DNA of 64,000 nt from Paenibacillus nanensis (GCF_003583765.1 NZ_QXQA01000002.1:248001-312000), one strand, 5' to 3'. Numbered from the stretch's first letter, positions 25,055 to 34,065 are shown. Made by a program: numbers and translations. Notes: generated from the letters alone by a model not told the origin.

Positions 25055-25507
25055 TTAATCCTTAAGCGGAATCAGCAGCTCTACCGGCTCTTCTTCCCAA
25101 TGCTGCTCATCAATATAGAACAGCTCGAGCGACACCGCTTTTTCATCCTTTTGAAGCTTCTGTTCATTCATCCAGGCAAACAATTGCTCATAGCCTTCTC
25201 CGATTCGCTTGCCGCTGCAAACGACCATCGCATACCGGTGCGCCGGGATCGTAAACTGAACCATTCCTGGAGGAAGCTCCTCGATATGATGCACCTCGTA
25301 GCATGCCCAGTAGGTTGCGAACGCTTCATTGCCGAAATAAGGGCTGTACAGCACGGTTGACCTCACAGCATCGTTTAATTCGTGCTTTCTGGCAAGAAAC
25401 TCCGTCTGCAGCCGAATCGCTTCATCCGGAAAGGATGAGTAAGGGCCGCAATAGCTGATTCCGACAAGATGCAGTTCAGGCTTCGTGATGATCGAGCAGT
25501 TTTCCAC
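25055..25507 (-). CDS. GyrI-like/AraC effector-binding domain protein
   Basis: 150 residues, one GyrI-like ligand-binding domain with no DNA-binding region: 'LHLVGISYCGPYSSF', 'YYEVHHIEELPPGMVQFTIPA'-like core and the ending 'EELFYIDEQHWEEEPVELLIPL'. The start is GTG with a strong AAGGAGG 9 bases upstream. It lies 63 bases before phzF in the same direction, possibly one transcript. Ligand unknown. Distinct from the similar-sized gene at 12390-12848. Confidence 0.72.
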   Translation of the reverse strand: MENCSIITKPELHLVGISYCGPYSSFPDEAIRLQTEFLARKHELNDAVRSTVLYSPYFGNEAFATYWACYEVHHIEELPPGMVQFTIPAHRYAMVVCSGKRIGEGYEQLFAWMNEQKLQKDEKAVSLELFYIDEQHWEEEPVELLIPLKD

Positions 25508-25642
25508 GCGTTCTTCCTCCTTAAAGCTTACGCTTTTGATTGGTCAGACGTTGGCGTTAGGATGAGCTTACCCATCCATTAGTGTAGCATAAATTCCCAA
25601 ATTAAGGATAGCTCTTTCAAAAATTAATCCATTCTAAATAAG

Positions 25643-26551
25643 CTAATCTCCCTCAAGCCGCTTCATGAAATCTTCCGCCGCGCTGTACCCCTGCTGCTTC
25701 AAGTACCAGTTATTTGCGGCAGCCTCGATTAACCCCGCGACATCGCGGCCCGGCTGGAGCTGAATTTCGAGATGGGGAATTTTCACGCCCATATAGTCGA
25801 CGAACGTCGGCTCCAGATCGAGATCGTTGTTCAGCTCGTTGTCGCGCCACTTGGTCAGCTCAATATCAAGCGTTATCCGGGTTTCATCCTGAAAAGCCTT
25901 CCTGCCGTACAACCGGACGACATTGATGAGACCTACGCTGCGAAGCGCCAAAAATTCCTTCGTTTTTTCGTTATGGCTGCCGAGAAGCGTCTGTGGACTC
26001 AGCTTCTTCAGCACGACGATGTCATCCGCCACAAGACGGTGTCCGCGCCTTATTAACGTATGAGCCGTTTCGCTTTTGCCGACGCCGGATTTGCCGCGAA
26101 GCAAAATTCCGATGCCGGATACGTTCAGACAGACGCCGTGCACAGCGATTTCCGGAGCAAGCGCCTTGATTAAATACGCGTCCAGCATCCCTAAAAATGC
26201 CGCCGTCGCTTCCTTCGTCCGAAGCAGCGGGATCCCTTCTTCGACGCAATATTTCGTCAAATATTTGAGCCCTTCCTGTCCTCTTGTCACGATAAAGCAG
26301 GGAGGGTGGTATTTGACGATATTGCCGATATGATGATTTCGCTCCGCTTCCGTTAAACGGTGAAGATACGTAATTTCCTTTTTGCCGAGCACCTGCACAT
26401 GCTCTTGCGGAAAATATTCGAAGTAGCCGACAAATTCCAAGCCTGGCCGGTAGGCTCTTGCTTTAACGATTTTTCTGTCCAAATGATCGGCCCCAGCGAG
26501 CACCTCCAGCCCGAAGCGCGCCGCTACATCTTGAACGGAGACAGACTTCAT
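25643..26551 (-). CDS. hprK: HPr kinase/phosphorylase
   Basis: 302 residues from ATG (MKSVSVQDVAARFGLEV), with GAGGGAGG 11 bases upstream; a longer frame exists but family N-termini match this one. Phosphorylates HPr and Crh on Ser46 in response to fructose-1,6-bisphosphate, the key step of CcpA catabolite control. The N-terminal domain is followed by Walker A GKSGVGKSETA, the conserved capping 'RLVADDIV' and the HprK signature region 'LEIQLQPGRDVAGLIEAAANN'. In many Firmicutes hprK is joined to lgt; here no lgt follows. The cre-like sites in this window are its likely downstream targets. Confidence 0.95.
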   Translation of the reverse strand: MKSVSVQDVAARFGLEVLAGADHLDRKIVKARAYRPGLEFVGYFEYFPQEHVQVLGKKEITYLHRLTEAERNHHIGNIVKYHPPCFIVTRGQEGLKYLTKYCVEEGIPLLRTKEATAAFLGMLDAYLIKALAPEIAVHGVCLNVSGIGILLRGKSGVGKSETAHTLIRRGHRLVADDIVVLKKLSPQTLLGSHNEKTKEFLALRSVGLINVVRLYGRKAFQDETRITLDIELTKWRDNELNNDLDLEPTFVDYMGVKIPHLEIQLQPGRDVAGLIEAAANNWYLKQQGYSAAEDFMKRLEGD

Positions 26552-26688
26552 AAGCCGATAAACCTCCCTCTCTAGTTGTTGTTCCCTAAGACCGTTTTGA
26601 TTGCGAGTAACATGCAAAATCGCCCCCGCCTTGCCGCAGGGCATAGTCGAGAGCGATCTAGTTTGAATGTATGAGTCAAGCTGTCCGT

Positions 26689-27645
26689 TTAGAAGTTGAA
26701 CACAAAATCTTCATCGTTCAGCGGCTCGACGTGAATCGTGCGAACATAGCCGTTGCCCTTCTTCGAGAAGAAGTCATGCTGCTTCGTATGCGTGCTGATG
26801 CCGTTGAAGACGATCGGGTTGACCGGCTCTTCCGGGAAATGAGGCTCGAGTCCCAAGTTCATCAGCGCTTTGTTCGCGTTGTAGCGGACATACGCCTTCA
26901 CTTCTTCCTCGAGTCCGATCGGACTGTACAGATGATCCGTATATACAACTTCATTATCGTACAGCTCCAGCAGCAGCGCCTTCACCTCTTCCTGCAGCGC
27001 AGCTTGCTCTTCCGCGCTGAAGGTTGCAAACAGCTCCTGCGCCAGCACGCCTACGTACAAGCCGTGGATGCTCTCGTCGCGGAGAATCAAATCGATGATC
27101 TCGCCGCTGCTCGTCATTTTGCCTTGGCCAGCCAAGTAGAGCGGGTAGAAGAAGCCGCTGTAGAACAAGTAGCTTTCCAGGAATACCGAAGCGGCCATCG
27201 CTTTGTACAGCTCTTTCGGTCCCGTAATATTCGTGTACCAGGACGAGATAAGCTTCGCTTTTTTCTGGAGCTGAGGATTTTCCTCCACCCATTTGAAGAT
27301 CGCGTCGATCTCTTCCCCGGAAGCAAGCGTTGTAAAAATACTGCTGTACGACTTCGCGTGGATCTGCTCCATCATGGACATGAACGCCAATACCGCTTTG
27401 CGCTGCAGGCCGTCCACATGCTCCAAAATTTTAGGCATGCCGACGCCGCCTTGAATCGTATCGAGCAGCGTCAGGCCGCCCAGCACGTTTTTGTAGAGCG
27501 TGCGCTCGTCATCGGACATTTCCATCCAGTCCATTTTATCGTCGGATAATGGAATCTCTTCGTCCGTCCAGAACTGCATGACGTTCTGCTGCCAGAATGT
27601 CAGCGTAAAATCGTCGTCCGGACGATTCCAGTTAACTGCTTTCAT
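26689..27645 (-). CDS. nrdF: Class Ib ribonucleotide reductase, small subunit
   Basis: 318 residues, ferritin-like fold carrying the dinuclear metal-tyrosyl radical cofactor. Metal ligands are visible in 'LLDTIQ' (Asp), 'MMEQIHAKSYS' (Glu, His, with the radical Tyr close after) and 'LRDESIHGLYV' (Glu, His). C-terminal 'NDEDFVFNF' is the tail that contacts NrdE. It supplies the radical for deoxynucleotide synthesis. It lies 46 bases after nrdE in the nrdI-nrdE-nrdF operon. RBS AAGGAG. The 137 bases between it and hprK contain no clear signal. Confidence 0.95.
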   Translation of the reverse strand: MKAVNWNRPDDDFTLTFWQQNVMQFWTDEEIPLSDDKMDWMEMSDDERTLYKNVLGGLTLLDTIQGGVGMPKILEHVDGLQRKAVLAFMSMMEQIHAKSYSSIFTTLASGEEIDAIFKWVEENPQLQKKAKLISSWYTNITGPKELYKAMAASVFLESYLFYSGFFYPLYLAGQGKMTSSGEIIDLILRDESIHGLYVGVLAQELFATFSAEEQAALQEEVKALLLELYDNEVVYTDHLYSPIGLEEEVKAYVRYNANKALMNLGLEPHFPEEPVNPIVFNGISTHTKQHDFFSKKGNGYVRTIHVEPLNDEDFVFNF

Positions 27646-27691
27646 ATCGTATTCTCCTTCTCGCTACGTAATCAAGTAATCGTCAGCCCGC

Positions 27692-29776
27692 TTAAACGGC
27701 GCAGCTTGTGCACTCCTCAACGGAGAGGCGCTTCGTTCTTGTGTAATAAAGCGACTTGAGGCCCTTCTGCGCAGCATAGACGTAGAAGCGCGCAAGCTCG
27801 CGTGTCGTCACGTTGCTGTTCACGTGCAAGACAGTGGAGATGCCTTGATCCACATGCTGTTGGATTTCGGAAATCAGATCAATCAGCTTAAACTGGTTGA
27901 TGTTGTACGCCGATTTGTAATAGAAGAAATTATCCTGCGACAGATAAGGCATTGGATAATAAGTTGTCGAGTTGGCGTACGTGCGCGTCTCGATATGCTC
28001 GACGATCGGCATAACGCTCGAAGTCGCGTTTTGGATATACGAGATGCTTTGCGTAGGCGCGATTGCCAGACGGTAGGCATGGTACAAGCCGTATGTCTGA
28101 ACCTTCTCCTTAAGCTCCGCCCAATCCTGAGGAGACGGGATGTAGATGCCCTCGAACAGCTCCTTCACGCGGTCCGTCTTCGGACGGAAATCCGTCTCCA
28201 GGTAACGCGTAAAGTACGTGCCCTTCGCGTATTCGGAACGATCGAAATCCTTGAACGTTTCGCCGCGCTCTTTGGCGATCTCCATGCTTTTCTCCAAGGA
28301 GTAGAAATTCATCATCATAAAGAACGTGCTCGCGAAGTCCTTCGCCTCATCGCTTTCGTAAGCGATCTTGTTTTTCGCCAGATAGCCGTTCAGGTTCATC
28401 GCGCCAAGACCGACGGAATGCAGCTCTTCATTCGCTTTGCGAACGCCTGGCGCGTTGTCGATTTGGGACAAGTCGCTGACCGTCGTCAGCGCTTCAATGC
28501 CGACATGGACGGAGTCCCTCACTTTTTTGCGTTCCATTACGTTTACTATATTGAGAGACGCCAGGTTGCAGCTGATGTCGCGGCGAATGACGTCGTCGAA
28601 GCCGTAGTCGTTAATTTCCGATGTCTCTTGCAGCTGGAAAATTTCCGTACACAGATTGGACATCTTGATCGAGCCGATATCCTTCAGCGCATGCACGCTG
28701 TTTGCGTTCGATTTGTTCATGATGTACGGGTAACCGGATTCCAGCTGAATCGATGCGATCTTCGTCAGCATGTCGCGCGCGTTCATGACGGTCTTCTTCG
28801 TAATCTTGTCGTTCGCGAGAAGCTCTTCGTACATAACGTCCATATCCATGTCGTCCAAATGCTGTCCGTATGCCTTGTGAACGGAATGCGGCCCGAATAC
28901 GACGAGCGGCTTATTCTGCGCAGCGAGCTCGTAGAACTTGTTCGGAATGATCAGACCGATCGACAAGGTCTTAATGCGTGATTTCTCGTCCGCGTTAATT
29001 TTCTTACAATCCAGGAATTCGATAATATCCCAGCCGAAAATATTGTAATAGCCTGCTCCGGAGCCTTTGCGCTGCCCCATTTGGTCGGCGTAGGAGAATG
29101 CGTCCTCCATCAGCTTCAGCACCGGCATAATGCCCTTTGCCGCGCCTTCCACGCCTTTGATCGGCTCGCCGCGTCCGCGCAGCTTCGACAGGTTGACGGC
29201 TACGCCGCCGCCGATTTTGGACAGCTGCATGCAAGTGCCGAGCACGTAGTTGATCGAGTTGAGGGAATCGTCCATCTCCAGCAGGAAGCAGGATACCATC
29301 TCGCCGCGGCGGCTCTTGCCCGCATTCAGGAACGTTGGCGTTGCCGGCTGCAGACGCTGCTCGATCATCGCTTCCGCGATACGAAGAGCGCGGTCGGCGT
29401 CGCCTTCCCCGAGATGCAGCGCGACGATCGCGACGCGGTCCGGATACTGCTCCAGGTACTGCGCCTTGTTGTTCGTCTTCAAGGCGTAGTCCTTATAGAA
29501 CTTGGAGATCGCCATGTAAGACTGGAACTCGAAGCCGCTGCTGGCCGTCAGATTAAAGACCGCCTCCACCTGCTCGTATGTATATTTTTCGAAAACATTG
29601 TCATAGTAGTCGTTCGTAATGAGGTAATCCAGCTTCTCGCGAAGGGAAGCGAATTTGACGCTTTTCTGATCAATTTCCTCCATAAAGGCTTTAACTGCCT
29701 CTTTATCTTTGTCCAGCTGATAAAAACCGTCCGCTCCGCGTTGCATCAATTCGTTGTTCAGTTCAATATGCTTCAA
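27692..29776 (-). CDS. nrdE: Class Ib ribonucleotide reductase, large subunit
   Basis: 694 residues, close to the B. subtilis protein (700). N-terminal 'IELNNELMQRGADGFYQLDKDKEAV' aligns with family starts; the start is most likely TTG at 29776, within the end of nrdI, with AAAGGGTG upstream. Active-site regions 'TPTFLNAG...VSCFLLE', 'NLCTEI' and the redox-active tail CTSC are present. The loop 'APTQSISYIQNATSSVMP' has Gln where some NrdE have Gly; the same Gln form occurs in other Bacillota. Overlap with nrdI implies translational coupling. Confidence 0.94.
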   Translation of the reverse strand: MKHIELNNELMQRGADGFYQLDKDKEAVKAFMEEIDQKSVKFASLREKLDYLITNDYYDNVFEKYTYEQVEAVFNLTASSGFEFQSYMAISKFYKDYALKTNNKAQYLEQYPDRVAIVALHLGEGDADRALRIAEAMIEQRLQPATPTFLNAGKSRRGEMVSCFLLEMDDSLNSINYVLGTCMQLSKIGGGVAVNLSKLRGRGEPIKGVEGAAKGIMPVLKLMEDAFSYADQMGQRKGSGAGYYNIFGWDIIEFLDCKKINADEKSRIKTLSIGLIIPNKFYELAAQNKPLVVFGPHSVHKAYGQHLDDMDMDVMYEELLANDKITKKTVMNARDMLTKIASIQLESGYPYIMNKSNANSVHALKDIGSIKMSNLCTEIFQLQETSEINDYGFDDVIRRDISCNLASLNIVNVMERKKVRDSVHVGIEALTTVSDLSQIDNAPGVRKANEELHSVGLGAMNLNGYLAKNKIAYESDEAKDFASTFFMMMNFYSLEKSMEIAKERGETFKDFDRSEYAKGTYFTRYLETDFRPKTDRVKELFEGIYIPSPQDWAELKEKVQTYGLYHAYRLAIAPTQSISYIQNATSSVMPIVEHIETRTYANSTTYYPMPYLSQDNFFYYKSAYNINQFKLIDLISEIQQHVDQGISTVLHVNSNVTTRELARFYVYAAQKGLKSLYYTRTKRLSVEECTSCAV

Positions 29777-30122
29777 TGGCCCGCACCCTTTCGACAAAAT
29801 GTTGCGTATCTTGACTTGTTCCCGACAATTCAAATTTTAAAAGGACAGGAACATCATATTTTTGAGAGATCGTATCCGCGCTTTTGGCGAAGCCGGGCCC
29901 CCAGTTTCGATTGCCGCTTGCGGATACCCCGCGCAGCATCTTGTGGTTCTTGGCAAGGAAGGAATTTACCTTCTCCGGCACTTGTCCGAACCCCGTTGTG
30001 TAGGTGACGAGAACGAAGGGCTCGTCCACCTGCTGATGCTCGTCGATTTGCACCGCCCGCATATTCAGTTTATTGATGAAACGTTTGACATTGCCTGTTT
30101 TTGAATCGTAAACAACCAACAC
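29763..30122 (-). CDS. nrdI: Flavodoxin-like NrdI
   Basis: 119 residues. Flavodoxin fold: 'YDSKTGNVKRF' phosphate loop, 'VTYTTGFGQVPEKVNSFL' and 'GVSASGNRNWG' FMN-binding loops, and 'KFELSGTSQD' near the end. NrdI provides the oxidant for assembly of the manganese-tyrosyl radical in NrdF. Start is GTG with AGGGGAG 10 bases upstream. It overlaps the nrdE start by 14 bases. Two NrdR-box-like sites stand in front of it. Confidence 0.93.
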   Translation of the reverse strand: MLVVYDSKTGNVKRFINKLNMRAVQIDEHQQVDEPFVLVTYTTGFGQVPEKVNSFLAKNHKMLRGVSASGNRNWGPGFAKSADTISQKYDVPVLLKFELSGTSQDTQHFVERVRAIEAY

Positions 30123-30238
30123 CGCTTGTCCGCTCCCCTACTGAATTTTAGCAATCAAAAAGCGCTCCTGCCCGCCGCTAAGCCGGCTGTCGCGCTTCCT
30201 CTGGATATACTAGAAGTAGATTAAAAAATCACCATATC

Positions 30239-30286
30239 CATCAATATCTTGTGTCATGTTTTTGATTTTACATCAAGATATAGGTC
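30239..30286. promoter_or_regulatory. Paired NrdR-box-like operators upstream of nrdIEF
   Basis: Two 16-mers resembling the NrdR box (ACACTATATATAGTGT): CATCAATATCTTGTGT at 30239-30254 and CATCAAGATATAGGTC at 30271-30286. They start exactly 32 bases apart, i.e. three helical turns, the spacing expected for cooperative NrdR binding. Individual matches are moderate; the pairing gives the confidence. Confidence 0.65.
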
Positions 30287-30400
30287 TCGTCAATGAAAAA
30301 TATGGAGATTCTATGAGACGAATTTTACGGCGCACTCGACTATTCTATCAGAAATCGCTATGATGGGATAGTGACATTTTTATGTTAATTGGAGGCTGCT

Positions 30401-30622
30401 ATGGAGTCTAAACTTACGCGCGAGGAAGCGCGCACGCTGCTGCTCGGACTGTTCAGGGAGGCCGGGCGCGAGCATGCGGAGCTGCTGCAATATATGGATG
30501 AGCTGGAAGAAAAATGTTTGCGTTTAGGGGAAGAAAACAAGCGTTTACGGGAGGCTGCCGCACGCCGGACTTCAGCCGCGTCGGCCATGAACAGCAGGCT
30601 GAAAGACGCGCTCCGGGAGTAA
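30401..30622 (+). CDS. Small coiled-coil protein, function unknown
   Basis: 73 residues starting at ATG (MESKLTREEARTLLLGLF); GGAGG lies 6 bases upstream. Residues ~15-60 form an amphipathic, Leu/Glu/Arg-rich coiled coil (HAELLQYMDELEEKCLRLGEENKRLREA). No domain recognised. It is divergent from the nrd operon and convergent with yqeM. It may be an oligomerising adaptor. Confidence 0.65.
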   Translation: MESKLTREEARTLLLGLFREAGREHAELLQYMDELEEKCLRLGEENKRLREAAARRTSAASAMNSRLKDALRE

Positions 30623-30729
30623 AAAAACAGCCCTTTTCGGCCATTTGAGGTCTGTCGATGTCCGACGAAATCGAAATTCAGAAGCTTTAGGGCAATTTGC
30701 TTTTTTTCGTCATTGTTCGACATTAGCGA

Positions 30730-30778
30730 AATAAAACAAGGCTGTTCACACGCGCCAGAATCGCGTATGAACAGCCTT
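30730..30778 (-). terminator. Terminator after the yqeG-yqeM operon
   Basis: Long stem AAGGCTGTTCA-ACGCG / CGCGT-TGAACAGCCTT with single mismatches, followed on the minus strand by TTGTTTTATTTCG. It lies 16 bases after the methyltransferase stop. The 30623-30729 stretch beyond it holds no gene that I can support. Confidence 0.85.
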
Positions 30779-30793
30779 CTGCATATAAAAGTG

Positions 30794-31558
30794 CTATTTG
30801 ATTGCCGCAAAAAATAAACGTTCTGAAGAGCCGCTGGCGGGCTGGAGCTTAAAATCTGCGTACCGGTCGACCGTATGGAACCCCGCTTTACGCAGCGCCC
30901 CCTCGATCCAATCCGGGCTGTAGGCCCGCTGCAGATGCGTTTCCTCGAACCGGTAAAACGCCGCATCCCGTTCTCTGGCGAATATCGTAAGATGATGCTC
31001 GATCTGACAGCGCGATTCCTCGAAATCGCAAGTCCAGATATAGGCGATATCCCTCTCGTCCAGCACGAACGGCTGCTCCTCCGCATAACGGATCAATTGG
31101 CTCGGCGGATGCATATCGAACAGGAAAGAACCGCCGGGCTTCAGCGCGGCGTACGTTGCGCGGAAGGCCGACTCGATATCCGCTTCCTCCGTCAGGTAGT
31201 TCATGCAGTCGCAAAACGAAATAACGGCATCAACCGGCTCCGCGAGCTCCCATTCGCGCATATCCTGCTGCAGCCAGCGGATGGCGCCGACGCGGGGCCG
31301 TATCGCCTGCTGAGGGGACTCGTCCCATTTGCTCCGCGCCACGGAGAGCATATCGGCGGACAAATCGATGCCGTACACGTCGAAGCCCGAACGCGCCAGC
31401 GGGATCGAAAGGCTGCCGGTTCCGCAGCCCAAATCCACAACGGTCTTCGGCATGCCGTAACGAGACCAGCTTTCTCTGGCGAAGCCCAGCCATTCCGCAT
31501 AGGGCATGTCCTCCATGAGCTGGTCGTATACCATCGCGAACCGTCCATATTGCGTCAT
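30794..31558 (-). CDS. yqeM: Class I SAM-dependent methyltransferase (YqeM)
   Basis: 254 residues. SAM-binding motif I VVDLGCGTGSLSIPLA is at about residues 40-55, with 'VYGIDLSADML' (motif II) and 'VDAVISFCDCMNYL' (motif post-II) following. Its place after rsfS identifies it with B. subtilis YqeM; the methylated substrate is unknown. The start overlaps the cvfB stop as ATGA, so it is translationally coupled. It is the last gene of the operon. Confidence 0.88.
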   Translation of the reverse strand: MTQYGRFAMVYDQLMEDMPYAEWLGFARESWSRYGMPKTVVDLGCGTGSLSIPLARSGFDVYGIDLSADMLSVARSKWDESPQQAIRPRVGAIRWLQQDMREWELAEPVDAVISFCDCMNYLTEEADIESAFRATYAALKPGGSFLFDMHPPSQLIRYAEEQPFVLDERDIAYIWTCDFEESRCQIEHHLTIFARERDAAFYRFEETHLQRAYSPDWIEGALRKAGFHTVDRYADFKLQPASGSSERLFFAAIK

Positions 31559-32463
31559 TCCGCATCAGCTCCTTCAGCGCCCTCTTGCGTGACCAAATAC
31601 GTCCAGCTGCCTTTCTGCGTTACGAGCCCATCCTTCATCAGCTTGCCGAGCGCCCGCTTGAAGGCGGACTTGCTGATGCCGAAACGCTGCTTAATAATAT
31701 CGGCTTCCGTCTCGTCGGAATACGGCATCCCGCCGTTCGGGCGCTCCTTGAGAAACGCCAGCAGCCGTTCCGAGTCCTCGAGCCGGCCGACCTCCTTGCG
31801 TTCCGTCATGGACAGATTCACGCGGCCGTCCTCGCGGATAAACGTGACGCGGGCGCGCACACGCTCACCGAGCCTTAATGCCCTCGTCCGCTCCGAGCTT
31901 GGAATCAGGCCATAGGCGCCAAACCCTACCACTCCGCCGTCAATGATGACGAAAGAGCCCATCTGCAGCGTCTTCGTGACCCAGCCCTCGACCCAGGTGT
32001 TGCGCCATGTTGCCGGCGCTTGGAAGACCAGCGGCGCCAAATCTTCCTCAAAGGCAAGCTTGGCGATCAAACGGCCGGCTTTGTCGTGCTTCATGATGAC
32101 AAAGACTTCGTCTCCCGGCAGGGGGCGGAACTGAATGTTTTCCGGCAGCTCCGAGAGCGGAAGAAGCAGATGCCGGCTAAGTCCCATCTCCAGGAAGCAG
32201 CCAAGCCTAGGATGAACATCAACCACCTGCAGGCGGGCAAGCTCTCCGAGCTGCAGCAGCGGCTTTTTCATCGTGGCGGCGATCCGGTCTTCCGAATCGT
32301 AGTAAATGAACGCTTCTACCGTGTTGCCAATGCCCGGTTTCGAGCCGACAAGCTCCGTATAATGGAGCAGCACCTCCGTCTCCCCGTCGCTTAAAAAGAA
32401 GCCGTACGGCGAAACCTCGCGCGATACTTTCAGCGTATAGGTCTGACCAGCCGTCAGGCTCAT
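31555..32463 (-). CDS. cvfB: S1-domain RNA-binding protein CvfB
   Basis: 302 residues from the ATG that overlaps the rsfS stop (ATGA). CvfB has three S1-like RNA-binding domains and a C-terminal winged helix: 'TLKVSREVSPYGFFL', 'RLQVVDVHPRLGCFLEMGLSRHLLLP', 'VEGWVTKTLQMGSFVIIDGG' and 'ADIIKQRFGISKSAFKRALGKLMKDGLV'. In S. aureus it influences virulence and RNA turnover. Only a weak RBS precedes it, consistent with coupling to rsfS. Its presence between rsfS and yqeM is unlike B. subtilis, where cvfB (yitL) is elsewhere. Confidence 0.9.
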   Translation of the reverse strand: MSLTAGQTYTLKVSREVSPYGFFLSDGETEVLLHYTELVGSKPGIGNTVEAFIYYDSEDRIAATMKKPLLQLGELARLQVVDVHPRLGCFLEMGLSRHLLLPLSELPENIQFRPLPGDEVFVIMKHDKAGRLIAKLAFEEDLAPLVFQAPATWRNTWVEGWVTKTLQMGSFVIIDGGVVGFGAYGLIPSSERTRALRLGERVRARVTFIREDGRVNLSMTERKEVGRLEDSERLLAFLKERPNGGMPYSDETEADIIKQRFGISKSAFKRALGKLMKDGLVTQKGSWTYLVTQEGAEGADAE

Positions 32464-32807
32464 GCGAATTCCACGACCTTCGCGTCCGACCATAACCGTT
32501 CGATATTGTAATAGTCGCGTTCGTCGCGATGGAAGACGTGCACGATCACGTCGCCCAGATCGATAAGCACCCACCTTGCGGAATCCATGCCCTCGATGCC
32601 GCGCACACGGACGCCGCTCAGCTCTGCTTGCTTGCGTACCTCTGTCGCAATCGCCTGCACCTGCGTGTCCGAATTTCCGCTGCAGATGACGAAATAATCC
32701 GCAACGAGCGAAATTTCTTTGAGACTGAGCGCGACGACGTTCATCGCTTTTTTATCTTCTGCGGCCTTTACCGCCGCTTTGAGCAAGTTGTCAGCTGTTA
32801 ATGCCAA
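32460..32807 (-). CDS. rsfS: Ribosomal silencing factor RsfS
   Basis: 115 residues. RsfS/DUF143 fold with 'LVADYFVICSGNSDTQVQAIA', 'RVRGIEGMDSARWVLIDLGDVIVHVF' and 'RDYYNIERLWSDA'. It binds uL14 on the large ribosomal subunit and blocks joining with the small subunit in starvation. The start is TTG, with GGAGG 8 bases upstream. The frame ends in an ATGA overlap with cvfB. Confidence 0.95.
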   Translation of the reverse strand: MALTADNLLKAAVKAAEDKKAMNVVALSLKEISLVADYFVICSGNSDTQVQAIATEVRKQAELSGVRVRGIEGMDSARWVLIDLGDVIVHVFHRDERDYYNIERLWSDAKVVEFA

Positions 32808-32918
32808 TATATAAGCCTCCTTTATTGTTTCGCATCATACATACTTCGTAAGCGTCTGCCTGTTTGGGGTGACAAAGCTTTCCTTACAAGCATCCGCTTG
32901 TCATTTTATGTACAACCT

Positions 32919-33488
32919 CTAGTTTCCGCCAATTTCTTCAATTAATCCATTCCGAGCTTCAATCGTAAGCGGATAAATTCGTTTGCCCTTTGCTATAAGG
33001 AATCCGATCGTACCGTCAAACGCGGCGATCATCGCCTTCTCCAAATGCTCCTGACTAAGCGCCCTGACGGCATCGACGCCCGGAAAATCGCGGCCGGGCT
33101 CGATATAATCCGCCAGCCATACGATTTTCTCCAGCTTGGTCATCCCCCTGCGGCCGGACGTATGATAACGAATCGCGTCCAGCACTTCGGCGTCGCTTAC
33201 GCCGTAATCATGCTCGGCCACCCAAGCGCCGACACTCGCGTGCCACAGCTCCTTGTCGTACTCGAGCACATCCAGCTGAAGCCTGTTGTCCCGTATAACC
33301 TTCGCCTGGCGGTCCACCGGCCAAAACTTTGCAACGTCATGTAAAATAGCGGCGAGCTCCGCCCGCGCGGGATCTTCCCCGTACCGCTCCGCGAGCTGCA
33401 TAGCCGTCGACATAACCCCTTCGGTATGGCGCCATCTGCGCTCCGGCATTTCCGCCTTCACCCGTTCAATCATCGTTTCGCGGTCCAT
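32919..33488 (-). CDS. yqeK: HD-domain Ap4A hydrolase YqeK
   Basis: 189 residues. HD-superfamily hydrolase: 'RWRHTEGVMSTAMQLAERYG' (His), 'LAAILHDVAKF' (HD), 'HASVGAWVAE' and 'LEKIVWLADYIEPGR' (second Asp). The YqeK family cleaves diadenosine tetraphosphate symmetrically to ADP. It overlaps nadD by 23 bases; its RBS AAGGAGG lies in the nadD end. 111 bases with no gene separate it from rsfS. Confidence 0.93.
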   Translation of the reverse strand: MDRETMIERVKAEMPERRWRHTEGVMSTAMQLAERYGEDPARAELAAILHDVAKFWPVDRQAKVIRDNRLQLDVLEYDKELWHASVGAWVAEHDYGVSDAEVLDAIRYHTSGRRGMTKLEKIVWLADYIEPGRDFPGVDAVRALSQEHLEKAMIAAFDGTIGFLIAKGKRIYPLTIEARNGLIEEIGGN

Positions 33489-34065
33489 ATAATCGATGCC
33501 TCCTTATATAGTCGAAGACTGGCTCCGTCACTAGATAACGGACAGAGAGGCCTCCAGCAAGCCGTTCCCGGAGCTCTGTCGAGGATATGCCGATCTGAGG
33601 CATCCGAACGAGCTGCAGCGTCTCTCGCAAATACGAAGGCAAGCCGTCAAGCTGAAGCGTATTTTCCGGACGTTCTAGGCCAATAAAGCCGGCCAGCTTC
33701 GATAATTCCCCGATTCGATGCCACCTCGGCAAGTCATTCATGCGGTCCGATCCGATAATATAGGAAAAGGTATGACCGGGATATTGCTTCCGCAGCTCCG
33801 TAACCGTATCGATCGAGTAGCTGACGCCGCCTCGTTTCTTCTCGATGTCGAGGACGCGAAACCGGCTATTGCTTTCTACAGCGAGCCTCACCATTTCATA
33901 GCGTTGCTCGGCCGCTGCGCGGGGCGCCCTGTCCTTCAGCGGCGGGTCCGCGGTAGGAATAAACCAAACCTCGTCGAGCCCGGCCTGCTCTCTTGCCGAT
34001 TCCGCGGCAATCAGATGCCCGATATGGATCGGATCGAACGTTCCGCCCATAATGCCTATCTTCAC
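33466..34065 (-). CDS. nadD: Nicotinate-mononucleotide adenylyltransferase
   Basis: 199 residues. Makes nicotinate adenine dinucleotide from NaMN and ATP in NAD synthesis. Nucleotidyltransferase motifs GGTFDPIHIGHL at residues ~7-18 and ISSTELR near residue 160 are both intact; 'FIPTADPPLKDR' and 'IIGSDRMNDLPRW' are also typical. GTG start with GGAGGAG 8 bases upstream. It is 23 bases after yhbY. Confidence 0.96.
   Translation of the reverse strand: MKIGIMGGTFDPIHIGHLIAAESAREQAGLDEVWFIPTADPPLKDRAPRAAAEQRYEMVRLAVESNSRFRVLDIEKKRGGVSYSIDTVTELRKQYPGHTFSYIIGSDRMNDLPRWHRIGELSKLAGFIGLERPENTLQLDGLPSYLRETLQLVRMPQIGISSTELRERLAGGLSVRYLVTEPVFDYIRRHRLYGPRNDD

Noticed and set aside
27824..28981. 385-codon plus-strand reading frame
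   Set aside because: Lies wholly opposite nrdE; no RBS, no domain, composition typical of an antisense shadow.
27692..29776. Suspected loss of function in NrdE (Gln in the APTQSISY loop)
   Set aside because: The Gln form is, to my knowledge, normal in one Bacillota NrdE branch, and all other active-site regions are intact.
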